Assembly (NCBI GenBank): GCA_030323885.1
Contig: CM059190.1
Coordinates: 103,276,483-103,340,482, forward strand
Origin: Branchipolynoe longqiensis
Lineage: Eukaryota > Annelida > Polychaeta > Phyllodocida > Polynoidae
Length of the DNA: 64,000 bases
Direction of reading: 5' to 3'
The first letter of the stretch is position 1. The number at the start of each line of letters is the position of its first letter. The translations under genes and the position numbers were made by a program. The notes under the pieces were generated by a model. It did no database searches. It was given only the letters and a program-made list of their open reading frames with translations, and was not told the origin of the DNA. Positions 11,389-22,735 of the stretch are shown here, one piece after another.

Positions 11389-11881
11389 CCGGTGTTGCGG
11401 TTTCTGCGGCACACCAGTTTGCCAGGGACACATCCATTCAAATGCATTGTCAATGGCCGTGAGCAAATATTCATACAGAAAAAGTCAAATATCTCTCAAA
11501 TGACACCACCTAGAAACAAATCGCTTGGTACACATATAAAAGACATGTTTACCAAAAAGACTATATTAAATTGATATGGTTGGGGTCCTGGATTTCTATT
11601 AATTTTGAATAAAACTAGCATTTTGTACTGCGCGTACCGTCAAACTCAAGGCATTGTCAATGGTCGTGAGCAATCTTCATACAGAAAATACAGAAAAAGT
11701 GAAATATCTCTAAAACCACGCAACCTAGAAACAAATCGTTTGGTAGACATATAGAAAACATATTTACTTAAAACATTATATTAAATTTATAAGGTTAGTG
11801 ACGATGCTGTTCGATTTTGATGCATGCGCAGCAGCGATGTGTCCCTCGCAAACTGGTGTGCCGCGGAAACTGCAACACCGG
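11389..11881. mobile_element. MITE with about 44-bp TIRs and duplicated interior
   Basis: The start at 11389 (CCGGTGTTGCGGTTTCTGCG) pairs with the reverse complement of 11838-11881 over about 44 bases with few mismatches. Inside are two diverged direct copies of a unit of about 210 bases beginning near 11440 and 11645 (GCATTGTCAATGG). No transposase frame. A non-autonomous DNA transposon is the best reading. Confidence 0.75.
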
Positions 11882-11904
11882 GAACCAGTGACTAAGCCGT
11901 TGTG

Positions 11905-12212
11905 GAATGACCGGGCGCGATGTCCTAATCGGTAGAGCGCGGGCCTCGCGTGCAGAAGGTTGGGAGTGAGGTTCCCGGTCGAGTCAAACCAATGGCTTAT
12001 GAACTTGACACTTGTCGCTTCCTAACCTGGCACTCGGCATTAATAGGATAGAACAAGGACTGGTTTAGCTCAGTGTCAGGTTAATGTGACTGAGTGGGAT
12101 ATCGGATCGGGTTATGGTCCCGGCATCCTGATTTCCCAATGGGGCAGCACTATAAAGTTGCATTGAGTGTGCACTGTCACAAGTCGGTACCCATCCTGAC
12201 ATGACCTTAGAT
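11905..12212 (+). mobile_element. SINE-A copy, near full length
   Basis: The head reads ATCGGTAGAGCGCGGGCCTC with box B-like GAGGTTCCCGGTCGAGTC, then the standard body. It meets an opposite-strand copy at 12215. Confidence 0.85.
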
Positions 12213-12214
12213 TT

Positions 12215-12530
12215 TATTTGTTTGTTATTGTTTTATGTCCTAGCAATATCTAAGGTAATATCAGGATGGGTACTGATGTGTGACTGCACACTCATGGGGA
12301 CTTCATAGTGCTGCCACACTGGGACACCAGGCTGCCAGCACCATGACCTGATATCCCACTCAGTCACATTATCCTGACACTAAGCTAACAAGTCCTTCCC
12401 CTATCCTATTAATGCCGAGCGCCAGGCTAGGAAGCGACAAGTATACATTTGTAAGTCATTGGTTTGACTCGACCAGGATTCGATATATGACCTTTGATGT
12501 TGCCAGGATGTTAAACTCCAACAACCAACC
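12215..12530 (-). mobile_element. SINE-A copy, tail-to-tail with the previous one
   Basis: Minus-strand body and tail run from about 12215 to 12480, followed by a second short tail fragment (GTTGCCAGGATGTTAAACTCC) to about 12530. The pair 11905-12530 forms a large imperfect inverted repeat. Confidence 0.75.
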
Positions 12531-13760
12531 ATTGTGGAATGTCGCACAGTGTACGCTCTGCATGACCTATAATAGAGCGTTAACGCGCTGAGCATAGACG
12601 CACGTGCACTGACCTACTCATCTCCCGAGTAGCCGGGTGGCCTGCTTCTTGGACACCCCTAGGGCATGGGTCTCCACTACTAATTACTATAGAATGCAGC
12701 TTGTATTTTTAAAGGAAACCCTTGGTGTTAATTCACACGATTCATGTGCGACCTAATTAGGCATCAGAACGAGGCTGAGTAAGCGTCGGTATAAGGAAAT
12801 GGCCATAAGACACTAGTGTGTGCCGATGTGTATGAACTACTACATAAATTAAAGGAGTACAATTTGAATATATTAACTTTTGAAACTATCATAATCATTT
12901 TTGCTTACCTTTTTTTCTATTTATTGGTCAATTTTCATGAAGATGAAGTGATGATCAGATGCATTTCAGTAGGCAATGTCAACAAAGTCACTCACCTTGG
13001 CTGCCAATCTTTTCTTAAATTCAAAATAGCATAACTTTCTTAATATAGATATATCTAAAAAATATATTTTAACCTTTTAATGCTTTTATTAAGTTGTAAT
13101 TACTAAGACTAGTTGCTTAACTGTGTTCCACAGATAACTATGCTGACAGTGCTGCATTACATGATACCACCAAAACTATGCAGACTTGAAGTTGACAGAC
13201 GCATTGTAGTTAAAGAATGGGGAAAGCACCATGCAAGGGTCACCCAATCTTCGTGAAAATTGGCCAATAGATAGAAAACAGGTATGCAAAGATAAATATG
13301 GTAGTTTAAAAAATGAATACCCTCAAAGTTGAGTGATTTTGACAGGTATTGGTCGACAAAAAAGTATTTGCATTACTTTTCATACAGTGGCACCACGCAG
13401 ATGCTTGCTTGGCCTCGGTCTGGTTTCAACATGGCCGCGGCGTGAATAGTGTGAATTAAGGTTGTTTAGTGAGATAAAAGCAGCAAATTAGCAGCAAAGA
13501 AGAAACCCACCTACAAAAAAACCACTTGCTGCATAAAAAGAACAGTACAATATTTAATAGGACCTTTCACTGCAGAAGGCTGTGCTATCCAGCATTTCAA
13601 CATGCATACCAAAACTAATTTAACTGGTTTTCACTTCAAATATCTATTTAAACAAAATAAAGATTAAATAACCCTTTAAAGTGAAAGTTACCCCAAGCTA
13701 AAGTAAAGTTGATTATAATGATCAACCTGATATATTTAACATGGCAGAAACACAAAACCA
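12531..13760. other. AT-rich sequence; old G repeat at 13615-13740; no gene seen
   Basis: No credible coding sequence or TIR element. Positions about 13615-13740 contain CACTTCAAATATCTATTTAA and GATTATAATGATCAACCTGA, phrases that recur in diverged form at several other places (see 19640, 28690, 32330, 35735, 36760, 57000), so an old dispersed repeat ends this stretch. Confidence 0.5.
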
Positions 13761-13764
13761 TCGG

Positions 13765-14060
13765 ACCGTGGAACTTACACCCCCATTACACCAAACTAGT
13801 TCTCAAAACATCCGACCACATTCTAAAACGTGTTGTGGTCGGGGTAGAATGTGGCTGCAAGAAAATGTTGGGCATGCTCAAAGTTATGGAACACCATTCT
13901 GTTCTAGCCCATCTATTCCATTTGTAAAAAGACTGTAAAACGTTGCTACTACGTCTATTGCAATTCCAGTCGCACACAGTTTGAGTCCGTTCAGCAACAT
14001 TTTCAAGAACGTAGTGAGAACTAGTTTGGTGCGATGGAGGTATTAGGATTTTGGTCGCAG
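13765..14060. mobile_element. Possible MITE with imperfect TIRs
   Basis: ACCAAACTAGTTCTCA at 13790-13805 is repeated inverted at 14015-14030, and the flanking 20-25 bases are also partly complementary. The element is about 300 bases with no coding content. The limits are approximate. Confidence 0.45.
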
Positions 14061-14269
14061 CCACTCGTTCGCTGCTGTGTTAGTTTCTGCTTTCCCAGTT
14101 TCCAGTTATAACTTGCGCCTCGCTAACTTTATAAGCAAACTTGAATTTCCCAGAATTGTTCATGTAGGAGCCCTGAGGGGGCCATATTTGAAATGTGAAT
14201 CCAAAATGAGGTTGAATGCCCCAAGGCGAGGTGTTGCTTTAGGTACACCTACAGACCTGCACGGCTCCA

Positions 14270-15870
14270 GGGTCAGTCATGCTACAGACAGGTGGACATG
14301 TGGACATTGGTCGGACGCGTAGACACAGGTTGTGGGTATGTGAGGTGTGTGGGTGTGGGTGGGTGGGGTGTGTGGATGTGTGGGTGTATGGGGTCGATCA
14401 TACTCCGGACATTTGATCATTGGTAGGACATGATAGACATATGTTGTAGGTGTGTGTGGGTGTGGGTGTGGGTGTGGGTGTGGGTGTGGGTGTGGGTGTG
14501 GGTGTGGGTGTGTGGGGTGTGTGGGGTGTGTGGATGTGTGGGTGTGTGGGGTCGATCATACTGCGGACATTTGATCATTGGGAGGACATGATAGACATAT
14601 GTTGTGTGTGTGTGGGGGGGTGTGGGTTGTGTGTGTGGGTGTGGGTGTGGGTGTGGGTGTGTGGGTGTGGGTGTGGGTGTGGGTGTGCGGGGTCAATCAT
14701 GCTGCAGACAAGTGGACATTGGTAGGGCACATAGACACATGTTGTGGGTGTGTGTGTGTGCGTGTGTGTGTGGGTGTGTGGGTGGATGTGTGTGTGTGGG
14801 AGGGTGTGTGTGTGGGTGTGTATGTGTGTGGGGGTGGGGGTGCAGGGTCAATAATACTACAGACATGTGGACATTGGTAGGGCACATATACACAGGTTGT
14901 GGGTGTGTGGGGGTGTGTGGGGGGTGTTTGTGGCGTGTGGGGGTGGGTGGGTGGGGGTGGGGTGTGGGGGTGTGGCGTCGATCATGCTGCAGACATGTAG
15001 ACATTGGTAGGGCACATAGGCACAGGTTGCAGGTGTGTGTGGGTGGGTTTGTGGGGTGTGGGTGTGTTGGTGTGTTGGAGTGTTGGTGTGTTGGTGTGTG
15101 GGTGTTGTGTGTTGGTGTGTGTGAGTGTGTGTGTGTGGGTGTAGGTGTGTGTGGGTGTGTGGGTGTTGGGTGTGTGTGGGTGTATGGGTTGTGTGGGTGT
15201 TTTTTTGGGGGTGTGGGTGTGTGTGTGGGTGGGTGTGTGTGCGTGTGTGTGGGGTGTGTGTGTGGGTGTGTGTGTGTGTTGGTGGGTGTGTGGGCCTTCT
15301 GCCTCGCCTGGTGCTGCCACTTGGCTTCTTCGTCCTCAACGGACCATCATTCTTGTACCACTCGCTCAGGGTGTGTGGGTGTGTGGGTGTGTGGGTATGT
15401 GGGTGTGTGGGTGTGTGGGTGGGTGGGTGTGTGGATGTGTGGGTGTGTGGTGTGTGGGTGTGTGGGTGTGTGGGTGTGAGGGGTGTGGGTTGTGGGTGTG
15501 TGTGGGTGTGTGGGTGTGTGGGTGTGTGGGTGTGTGAGTGTGTTGGTGTGTGGGTGTGTAGGTGTGTGGGGGTGAGGGTGCGGGGTCGATCATACTACAG
15601 ACATGTGGACATTGGTAGGACACATATACACAGGTTGTGTGTGGGGGTGGGTGGGGGTGTGGGGGTGTGGGTGTGGGTGTGTGTAGGTGAATGGGGGTGG
15701 GGGTGCGGGGTCGATCATGCTGTAGACATGTGGACATTGGTAGGGCACATAGACACAGGTTGTAGGTGTGGCTGGGTGTGTGTGTGGGTGGGTATGTGGG
15801 TGTGTGGGTGTGTGGGTGTGTGGGTCGGTGGATGTGTCTGTGGGTGCGGGTGTGTTGGGGTGTCGGGGTA
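14270..15870 (+). repeat. GT-rich satellite with a conserved core of about 60 bp
   Basis: (GTGTGG)n and (GTGGGT)n tracts are interrupted about eight times by a conserved core with GACATGTGGACATTGGTAGG and CACATAGACACAGGTTG, near 14275, 14391, 14551, 14691, 14845, 14975, 15585 and 15708. The core is much better conserved than the spacers. Long Gly/Val/Cys-rich open frames here are artefacts. Confidence 0.9.
15293..15368 (+). repeat. 76-bp unique-looking insert, identical to 16194-16269
   Basis: GGCCTTCTGCCTCGCCTGGT and the following sequence interrupt the GT satellite. The same 76 bases occur without a mismatch at 16194-16269 in unrelated flanks. Confidence 0.95.
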
Positions 15871-15905
15871 TATATAGTTTACATTGATTGTTATATTATA
15901 TGTCT

Positions 15906-16035
15906 GGTGGTCTGAAATTGACCTCTTTGGCAGGTAGCCACATAGACAGGGAGGTGTGGTAGGGTGATTGTATCAAGGAGCCTAGGTAGTAAAATGGTTA
16001 GGATGTTAGCCTTGGAATGGTAAGAAGTGTGAGCA
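15906..16035 (+). mobile_element. Gln-R repeat fragment
   Basis: The leader (GGTCTGAAATTGACCTCTTTGG) and the start of the tRNA-like module (GAGCCTAGGTAGTAAAATGG) are recognisable; the box B end is lost. Confidence 0.65.
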
Positions 16036-16193
16036 CCGTTACCCGATATCCCGGTCAGGATATATATCATTATGATAATTGTAAGCAATTATGTGAGTAT
16101 AATTATCCGGAAACCGATTATCTATAGACCCTCAGTTCATATCAACTGACACTGCACCAACGAATGACGCTTATCTATTCAAGCGACTGGTCA

Positions 16194-16269
16194 GGCCTTC
16201 TGCCTCGCCTGGTGCTGCCACTTGGCTTCTTCGTCCTCAACGGACCATCATTCTTGTACCACTCGCTCA
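16194..16269 (+). repeat. Second copy of the identical 76-bp segment
   Basis: Perfect match to 15293-15368. Downstream sequence is TA-rich and upstream sequence is unrelated. Confidence 0.95.
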
Positions 16270-16559
16270 AAAATGTATATATAATTATATACATTAAAAT
16301 ATCATTATATATATACATATAAATATCTCAGGGCTTGTACACGCTCCCTGGTGTCCTAAATCGAAACTATTTAAAAGAAGAACTCTACAAATGTAAACTA
16401 CACAATCAGTATTTCAACGCATGTATAAGCCACTCTCTGTGTCCTAAAAATAAAATTCCTCACTAAGTCAAATCTTCGTAATACCTTTCGTAACCAGAGC
16501 GCCTGGGATGGTTTATTTATTTAGCAAATTCTTTTATTTTTTTAGAGAGAATGGGTTGG

Positions 16560-16996
16560 TGTTTTGGTCGGTGTCTGTCTGCAATGCTCTCTCCCTGCGA
16601 ACACCGCCCCTTCCACTTCCATGTTCCCCTTCTTTCCTCTCTCTTCCAACCCCTCGTCCTCTACTCCCCCTCCCGCAACACTCACCTCCCTCGCCCCTCC
16701 CCCACCCCTCTTCCTCTTGCTCTCCTTCTCCCACCCCCTTCCCCCTCCCCCAAAATCATACAAAGTAAAGTAAAATACAATTATTGTTAAGTCATTGTCA
16801 TTGTCATTGCCATCTGCCCCTCCCCTTCCCTCACCCTTTTCCCTTCCCTCCCTTCCCTCCCAGTTCCGGTCAATGATCCATCCGATAACACCCTCTCCCA
16901 ACACATACCTCTTCTTTATCTTGTTATCTGTCCTGGTCTGACTCCTCAATGTCCCCCCCCCCCCCACACCCACACACACCCACACCCACACCCATA
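16560..16996 (+). repeat. Pyrimidine-rich tract with C-run and CACACC end
   Basis: CCCTCCC/CTTCC low complexity spans 16600-16760 and 16800-16870, then a C-run at about 16952-16965 and CCCACA repeats. No coding signal. Confidence 0.8.
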
Positions 16997-17505
16997 CCCA
17001 TGAAAATGGGAAATATTGTGCCTAGAGCGGGATTCGAACCCACATCTCTTTGCATTCTGGGCCAGTGTGCTAACCATTACACCACCTAGACTCCCCGATA
17101 TCACCACACTACCCACGCCTACCTGTCTATGTGGCTCCTTGCCTGAGAGGTCAGTGCAGACTACTACACTCATCCCCTGGAGTTGTAAGTTTTTAATGCT
17201 TACAATTGTAAGTTGTTAATGCTTACAATTGTAAGTTTTTAATGCTTACAATTACATACATACTGGCAATGCACTTACACATACATACACAGGGCAGGTT
17301 CAACAACTATACAGGGCATAGCTTGTACAGGATCATGGTCATGGCAACCAGTGTCATGGGGGTGATGAAAACCGGAAACACTGAGCCCAGAGCGGGACTC
17401 AAACCCACATCTCCCTGCATTCTGGGCCAGTGTGCTAACCATTACACCACCCAGGCTCCCTGATATCACCACACTACCCACGCCTACCTGTCTGTGTGGC
17501 TAAAA
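16997..17505 (-). mobile_element. Gln-R repeat, tandem dimer
   Basis: Two minus-strand units, about 16997-17326 and 17327-17505. Each has a tRNA-Gln-like module: on the minus strand GGTGTAATGGTTAGCACAC (box A) and GGGTTCGA (box B) with complementary CCTAG/CTAGG ends. Between them TTACAATTGTAAG phrases repeat. The anticodon arm does not pair well, so this is a tRNA-derived repeat and not a working tRNA gene. Confidence 0.8.
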
Positions 17506-17742
17506 TTGTGTAGCAGCAGCGAGCTGGGTGGCAGCAGACTGAATGAAAAGCAGCGGCATCGCCGTAGCAGCGGAGCAAAGATTGCTAGTACCGCAGCATA
17601 TATAAAATAATCGAGATCGTTAAATAAATAATTAAATAAAGGTAGGAGAAACCCCGCCTATTTATATATATATAATAAATTATATTTTACATATCATATA
17701 TTTCATATATATCATATATCATATATGTTTTTTATGTATATA

Positions 17743-18078
17743 CAGTATAACTCCATTAACCCAAGCTCGGTTAATCCAAACGATCGGTTAATCCAAACTT
17801 TTTTTGGCGGCCCGGCAAAATACTACCATTTATCATATAAAAAAGTATGTGGGGGTCTCAGATGACCTTATAGCCACATGAAAGTTTGGTTTAACCATAC
17901 CGGAAGTGGCCTGGGGTCTGACAATTCTGCTTGGATTACCCAATAATTTGGATTAGCTGACTTTGGTTTAACAAACTTGTATATATGATAAATGGTAATA
18001 TTTTGCCAGGCCGCCAACAAAAGTTTGGTTGAACCGATCGTTTGGTTTAACCGAGCTTGGTTTAACAGGGTTATACTG
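17743..18078. mobile_element. T2 pogo/Tigger-like MITE, simple 336-bp form
   Basis: It starts CAGTATAACTCCATTAACC and ends with the reverse complement of CAGTATAACCCTGTTAAACC. TA flanks both ends (17741-17742 and 18079-18080), the target of pogo/Tigger/mariner transposases. The interior contains many inverted GGTTAATCCAAA / TTTGGATTAACC motifs. No transposase frame is present. Confidence 0.85.
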
Positions 18079-18279
18079 TATATTGGATAGGGTGTTCATA
18101 TACATGCCAGGTTTTAAGCACTATGTTGTACGTTATAAACACTTTGTCATTGCAAACAAGGCACTATTTACTGTTGGTGCCCATTACTTTGAACTGTGTT
18201 TATGAATACAAAGCGACTGTAGAGGATGTGAGACCCACAATGAAAGAGGCCCTGGTGGGGATTGGGTAACTACGGAAGT

Positions 18280-18475
18280 TGCATCTGCAGTAGTCTGCAC
18301 TGACCTCTCGGGCAAGGAGCCGCATAGACAGGTAGGCGTGGGCAGTATGGTAATATCAGGGAGCCTAGGTGGTGTAATGGTTAGCACACTGGCCCGGAAT
18401 GCAAAGAGATGTGGGTTCGAGTCTCACTCTAGGCACAATATTTTCCATTTTCATCACCCCCCATGACACATCTAT
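18280..18475 (+). mobile_element. Gln-R repeat unit
   Basis: Leader CTGCACTGACCTCTCGGGCA followed by a tRNA-like module at about 18361-18434 (TGGTGTAATGGTTAGCACAC and GTGGGTTCGAGTC), then TTTTCCATTTTCATCACC. Confidence 0.8.
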
Positions 18476-18645
18476 ATACATCATATATATATATATACCC
18501 ATGTTCACCAATTTGCGAAAACACAAACACCTGCATATATAATATGCAATGTATATGTACATATATATGAGTGTGCATGTTTTTGCAAACGGAGGGAGCA
18601 TCACGTCTAGACTGGGACTGGAACCCATACCTCTGCCATTCCACA

Positions 18646-18989
18646 TGGAGCAGGACATAGTTCAGGCAGTAGAGCATCCACCTGTGAAGGTGTCGGTCAT
18701 CCAACTGATCCTGTTCAGTAAACCCATTTGAAGTTTGGGTTATTTTCCGTTCCAACCAGTGGTCCACAACTGGTTCATCAAAGTCTGTGGTATGTGCTCT
18801 CCTGTCAGTGGGAAAGTGCATATAAAAGATCCCTTCCTGTTTATCGGAAAGAGTAGCCTATGTGGCAGCAGTGGGTTTCCTCCAAAGAAATATGTCAGAA
18901 TGATCATATGTTTGATATCCAATAGCCGATGATATGAAAATCAATGCGCTCGAGAGGCGTCGTTAAATAAAACAAGCTTTCCTTTTAGC
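18646..18989 (+). mobile_element. SINE-B copy, near full length
   Basis: The head resembles a tRNA (CATAGTTCAGGCAGTAGAGC as box A, GGTCATCCAACTG as degraded box B). The body includes CCAACCAGTGGTCCACAACT and AAAGAAATATGTCAGAATGA, and the 3' end reads TTAAATAAAACAAGCTTTCC. Best plus-strand copy in the window. Confidence 0.85.
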
Positions 18990-19684
18990 TTGTCTGCCAT
19001 TCCAAAGATTGTGTTTTAACCATTAGTTTACTAAGGAGTCCCTGATGTAACCAACTGAACCATGCCTATCTGTATATGTGGCATTTCACCTGGGGAGGTC
19101 AGTGCACGTCAATAACTCATCCCGATGAAACTGTAAGTTTCGTACTTAGAATTACAAATATCCACGAATTCCAAGATCTGCCACTTGGGAGACAGGAAAC
19201 TCAACTCTTTCAGTCATTCCGTCTGATTGAATAATGAATATTCAATATGCACATATAAATAAACGTTTATATAATCTATTTTATTAAATGAACATTAATG
19301 GATTGACATTCTCCTTGTCATATTTATCTTTTTTCTTCCAATTCACACAGCATTTAGGTTTCTTGTGTATGAACATTTTACATAATAAACAACAGCAACA
19401 AATTGCATAAACTTAAAGCGATCACACTGTGCAACCTTAAAGCCGCATAGTTCGATGAAATATCAAATTTTCCAAAACCAAAACACTCACCTAGATTTGA
19501 TTCTAGATATCTAACTTAGGCACTGATACACATATTAAGCATTTGTTTCCACATAGAAGGGCACAGGCTACTGAGTCAATTTAATAGAACCTGTCAGTGC
19601 ATAAGTTTATGGTGTCAGAGTTTTTGCGTGCTTGCCAAAATTGATTTGGCATGTTGTCACTTCAAATATTTCCAAAGTTAGCCA
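18990..19684. other. AT-rich sequence, fragment of the old G repeat; no gene seen
   Basis: No coding signal. CGCATAGTTCGATGAAATATC (about 19445) and TGTCACTTCAAATATTTCC (about 19655) match the diverged G repeat seen elsewhere. Confidence 0.45.
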
Positions 19685-20045
19685 TTTAAACACCACTCAA
19701 CAGCCACCACACACCACCAGCCACAATCCACCTATAATACCCACCTCCACCACCCACAACCCACCTCCACCACCCACCTCCACCACCCACCTCCACCACC
19801 CACAACCCACCTCCACCACCACCACCCACAACCCACCTCCACCACCCACCTCCACCACCCACAACCCACTTCCACCACCCACCTCCGCCACCCACAATTC
19901 ACCTCCACCACCCACCTCCACCACCCACTTCCACAACCCACAACCCACCTCCACCACCCACTTCCACAACCCACAACCCACCTCCACCACCCACTTCCAA
20001 CACCCACAACCCACCTCCACCACCCACTTCCACAACCCAGCATCA
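19685..20045 (+). repeat. CCACCCACCTCCA microsatellite
   Basis: Tandem ACCCACCTCCACC units with ACCCACAACCC variants. Confidence 0.95.
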
Positions 20046-20164
20046 ACAACTCATCACAGACTAATATTATTACATTGATTACTGATCACACACATCAGTG
20101 AGACAACCGCCAAGTTTAGTGTCCCGGCCCGGTGTCCCCGACCCCGACCCCACCCCCACCCCCG

Positions 20165-21010
20165 GAAGGGGGATAACGGGAGGGGGGGAGAGTGGGAGAG
20201 GGGGAGAGAGAGGGAGAGGGGGAGAGAGGGAGGGGGAGGAGGGAGGGAGAGAGAGGGGAGAGAGCGGGAGAGAGAGGGAGAAGAGAGGGGGAGAGGGAGA
20301 GGAACGGGGAGGGAGAAGGAGAGAGGGAGATAGGAACGAAGAGAGAGGAGGAGAGGAAGAGGGACGGGGAGAGAAGGAAGAAAGGGAGAGAGGGATGAAG
20401 AGAAAAAGGGGGAGAGGGAGAGAGGGAGAGGGGGAGGGAGACCGAGGTGAGATGGGGGGAAAGGGAGAGAGGGAGAGAGGAAGAGAGAGAGGGCAGAGAG
20501 GCGGGGGGTGACAGAGTCAGATAGAGAGAAGAGAGAAGTGATAGAGATGAGGGAGAGGGGGATAAAGAGAGGGGGAGAGGGACGAGAGAGAGGGGGGTGG
20601 GTCAAGAGAGATAGAGAGAGGAGAGAGTGGAGAGGGGAGAGGGTAGAGGGGAGAGGGGGGAGGGGGAGAGAGAGAGGGGGAGGGGGGGGGGAGAGAGGAG
20701 AGAGGGGAGAGGAACAGGAGAGTAGAAAGGGAGAAGAGTGGTATATAGAGAGGATACGGAAAGCACAAGAGAGACGATAAAGAGAGAAGTAATAAGGGAC
20801 AATAAAGAGGGACGATTGAGAGAGGGAAGCGAGACAGAGGGAAAGAGGAGAGAGCAAAGGGTGTGTGTGTAGGGGGGGGGGGGAGAGAGAAACGAGAGTT
20901 AGGGGGAGAGGGAGCGAGGGTGAACGAGAGAGAACGAGAGCGGGAGAGGGAGAGGGAGAGGGGGAGAGCGAGAGAGATGGGGGAGGGAGAAAGAGAGAGT
21001 GGGAGTGTTG
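20165..21010 (+). repeat. Polypurine tract (GGGAGA)n, about 850 bp
   Basis: Almost pure A/G on the plus strand, GAGAGGGAGAGG type, broken by short T- or C-containing bits. The matching pyrimidine strand gives a spurious Ser/Leu/Pro frame of 351 codons. Confidence 0.95.
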
Positions 21011-21099
21011 AAGTTGCGCTTTCTTCTTGTTTAATTCAGTTCGGCGGCAGGCTGGGGCTACTACTACTACTAGTATTACTAGTACTACTAGCTCAGGAC

Positions 21100-21295
21100 C
21101 CGGTACCAACTCCCCCCCCCCCCCCCCGCACCACCATCCCCTCCCTCACACACTGTGGGTAGTAGTTCGAGCTGCCACTAAATACCAGCAGCACAGTCAG
21201 CCCCGGACCAGGCCCCCACATCTCGGCCCGGGAGCGCCGCCGGCTTGTCTTTGTGATCCGCCGCCACCACCACCATCACACCTACCCACCCACAG

Positions 21296-21364
<69 letters not shown>
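21100..21364 (+). repeat. C-run and (AC)n microsatellite
   Basis: A run of about 15 C near 21112-21127 and an uninterrupted (AC)n at about 21298-21364. Confidence 0.95.
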
Positions 21365-21365
<1 letters not shown>

Positions 21366-21659
21366 ACTACTACCACGGCCGCCGCTGCTCGCCATCGCCG
21401 CTAGAGGCCGCCACAGTTTAAGCGCAGCCCAAGCGAAGAGCCTGACTTGACTGACTGACTGAGGGAAGCATAGTTCGGAGCGGGGCTGTCGGTCCAGCCA
21501 GCCATACACACGGCCATACACACGGCCATACACACGCCATACATCTGGTTGCAGGCCCGGTGTAGACTCCGCCTCCCCGACTCCCCGCCCGCCCGACCGG
21601 CCCCGGAGCTCCGGCGGCGGCCCGCCGGATGAGTGCGAGCGTTTTCCGCAGACGAAACT

Positions 21660-22180
21660 CTCCCTCTCAGCCCGAGCTCTCGGCACACAACACACCTCCC
21701 CACCCACACACTCTCCTTCCAAGCCCGAGCTATAGACACACAACACACCTAGCCACCCACACACACTCTCCCTCCCAGCCCGAGCTATAGACACACAACA
21801 CACGTACCCACCCGCACACACTCTCCTTCCAAGCCCGCGCTATAGACACACAACACACCTACCCACACACACTCTCCTTCCAAGCCCGCGCTATAGACAC
21901 ACAACACACCTCCCCACCCACACACGCTCCTTCCAAGCCCGAGCTATAGACACACAACACACTACCCACCCACACACACTCTCCTTCTAAGCATGAGCGA
22001 TAGACACACAACACACCTACTTACCCACACACACTCTCCCTCCCAGCCCGAGCTATAGACAAACACCTACCCACCCACACACACTCTCCCTCCCAGCCCG
22101 AGCTATAGACACAGACATACACACGCACACACACTCTCCCTCCCAGCCCGAGCTATAAACACATACATACACACGCACGC
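21660..22180 (+). repeat. Minisatellite, units of about 50-56 bp
   Basis: About nine units with CCCGAGCTATAGACACACAA and CACACACTCTCC; GAGCTATAGAC recurs every 50-56 bases. Confidence 0.9.
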
Positions 22181-22735
22181 ACGCACGCACACGCTCAGTG
22201 CCAAAGTTGTGTTCGCGTTACCCCCCTAACACTCTTTACCACCCACCCACCTACTCCACACCACACTACATTACTCCACACCACTCTTCATAGCCATACA
22301 CCAACCACCACCCTCCCCTCCCCCCCCTCCTCCTCCTCCCCCCCCCTCCTCCCCCTCCCGCCTCCCGTCCATCGCTTACCACAGCGAGCGGGAACAGAAC
22401 AGGACAGAACAGAAAACAGAACAGAGGAGCACAGCAGTAGCAGTAGCAGCAGCAGCGGCAGTGGATACAGTAAGCTGGTTGGATGGATTGTGTGGAACAC
22501 ACCACGTGAGACAAACGTGGGATGGTACTGGTAGTTAGTGGTGTTTGTGGTGTTGGCGATGTTGGTGGTGTCTGTTTGGGCTAGAGTACCACTGCACACG
22601 ACCCTCTCACTCCTTACTGCCGGCTTCCCGCCGCCGTGCGAGTTAAACTTGACGGCGTTCCCGGCGACTTGGGCCGGCCTCAGTGTACACAACTGACGGC
22701 GTGGGTTGACACGGCAATAATTGTCGTCTGCTTTG
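22180..22735. other. Mixed simple sequence and GC-richer DNA; no feature identified
   Basis: Includes a C/T run near 22310-22360, GAACAGAACAGGACAG units and AGCAGTAGCAG triplets. No shared repeat or coding signal. Confidence 0.4.

Noticed and set aside
13765..14060. Host exon inside the CAGTCGCACACAG region
   Set aside because: The open frames are shadows of an imperfect inverted repeat and lack splice signals I could defend.
14604..15877. Gly/Val/Cys-rich frames of 250-290 codons
   Set aside because: GT-satellite artefacts; their sequence follows the dinucleotide pattern and the core repeats.
20054..21109. 351-codon Ser/Leu/Pro frame on the minus strand
   Set aside because: It is the complement of the polypurine tract, with no conserved domain and composition fully explained by simple sequence.
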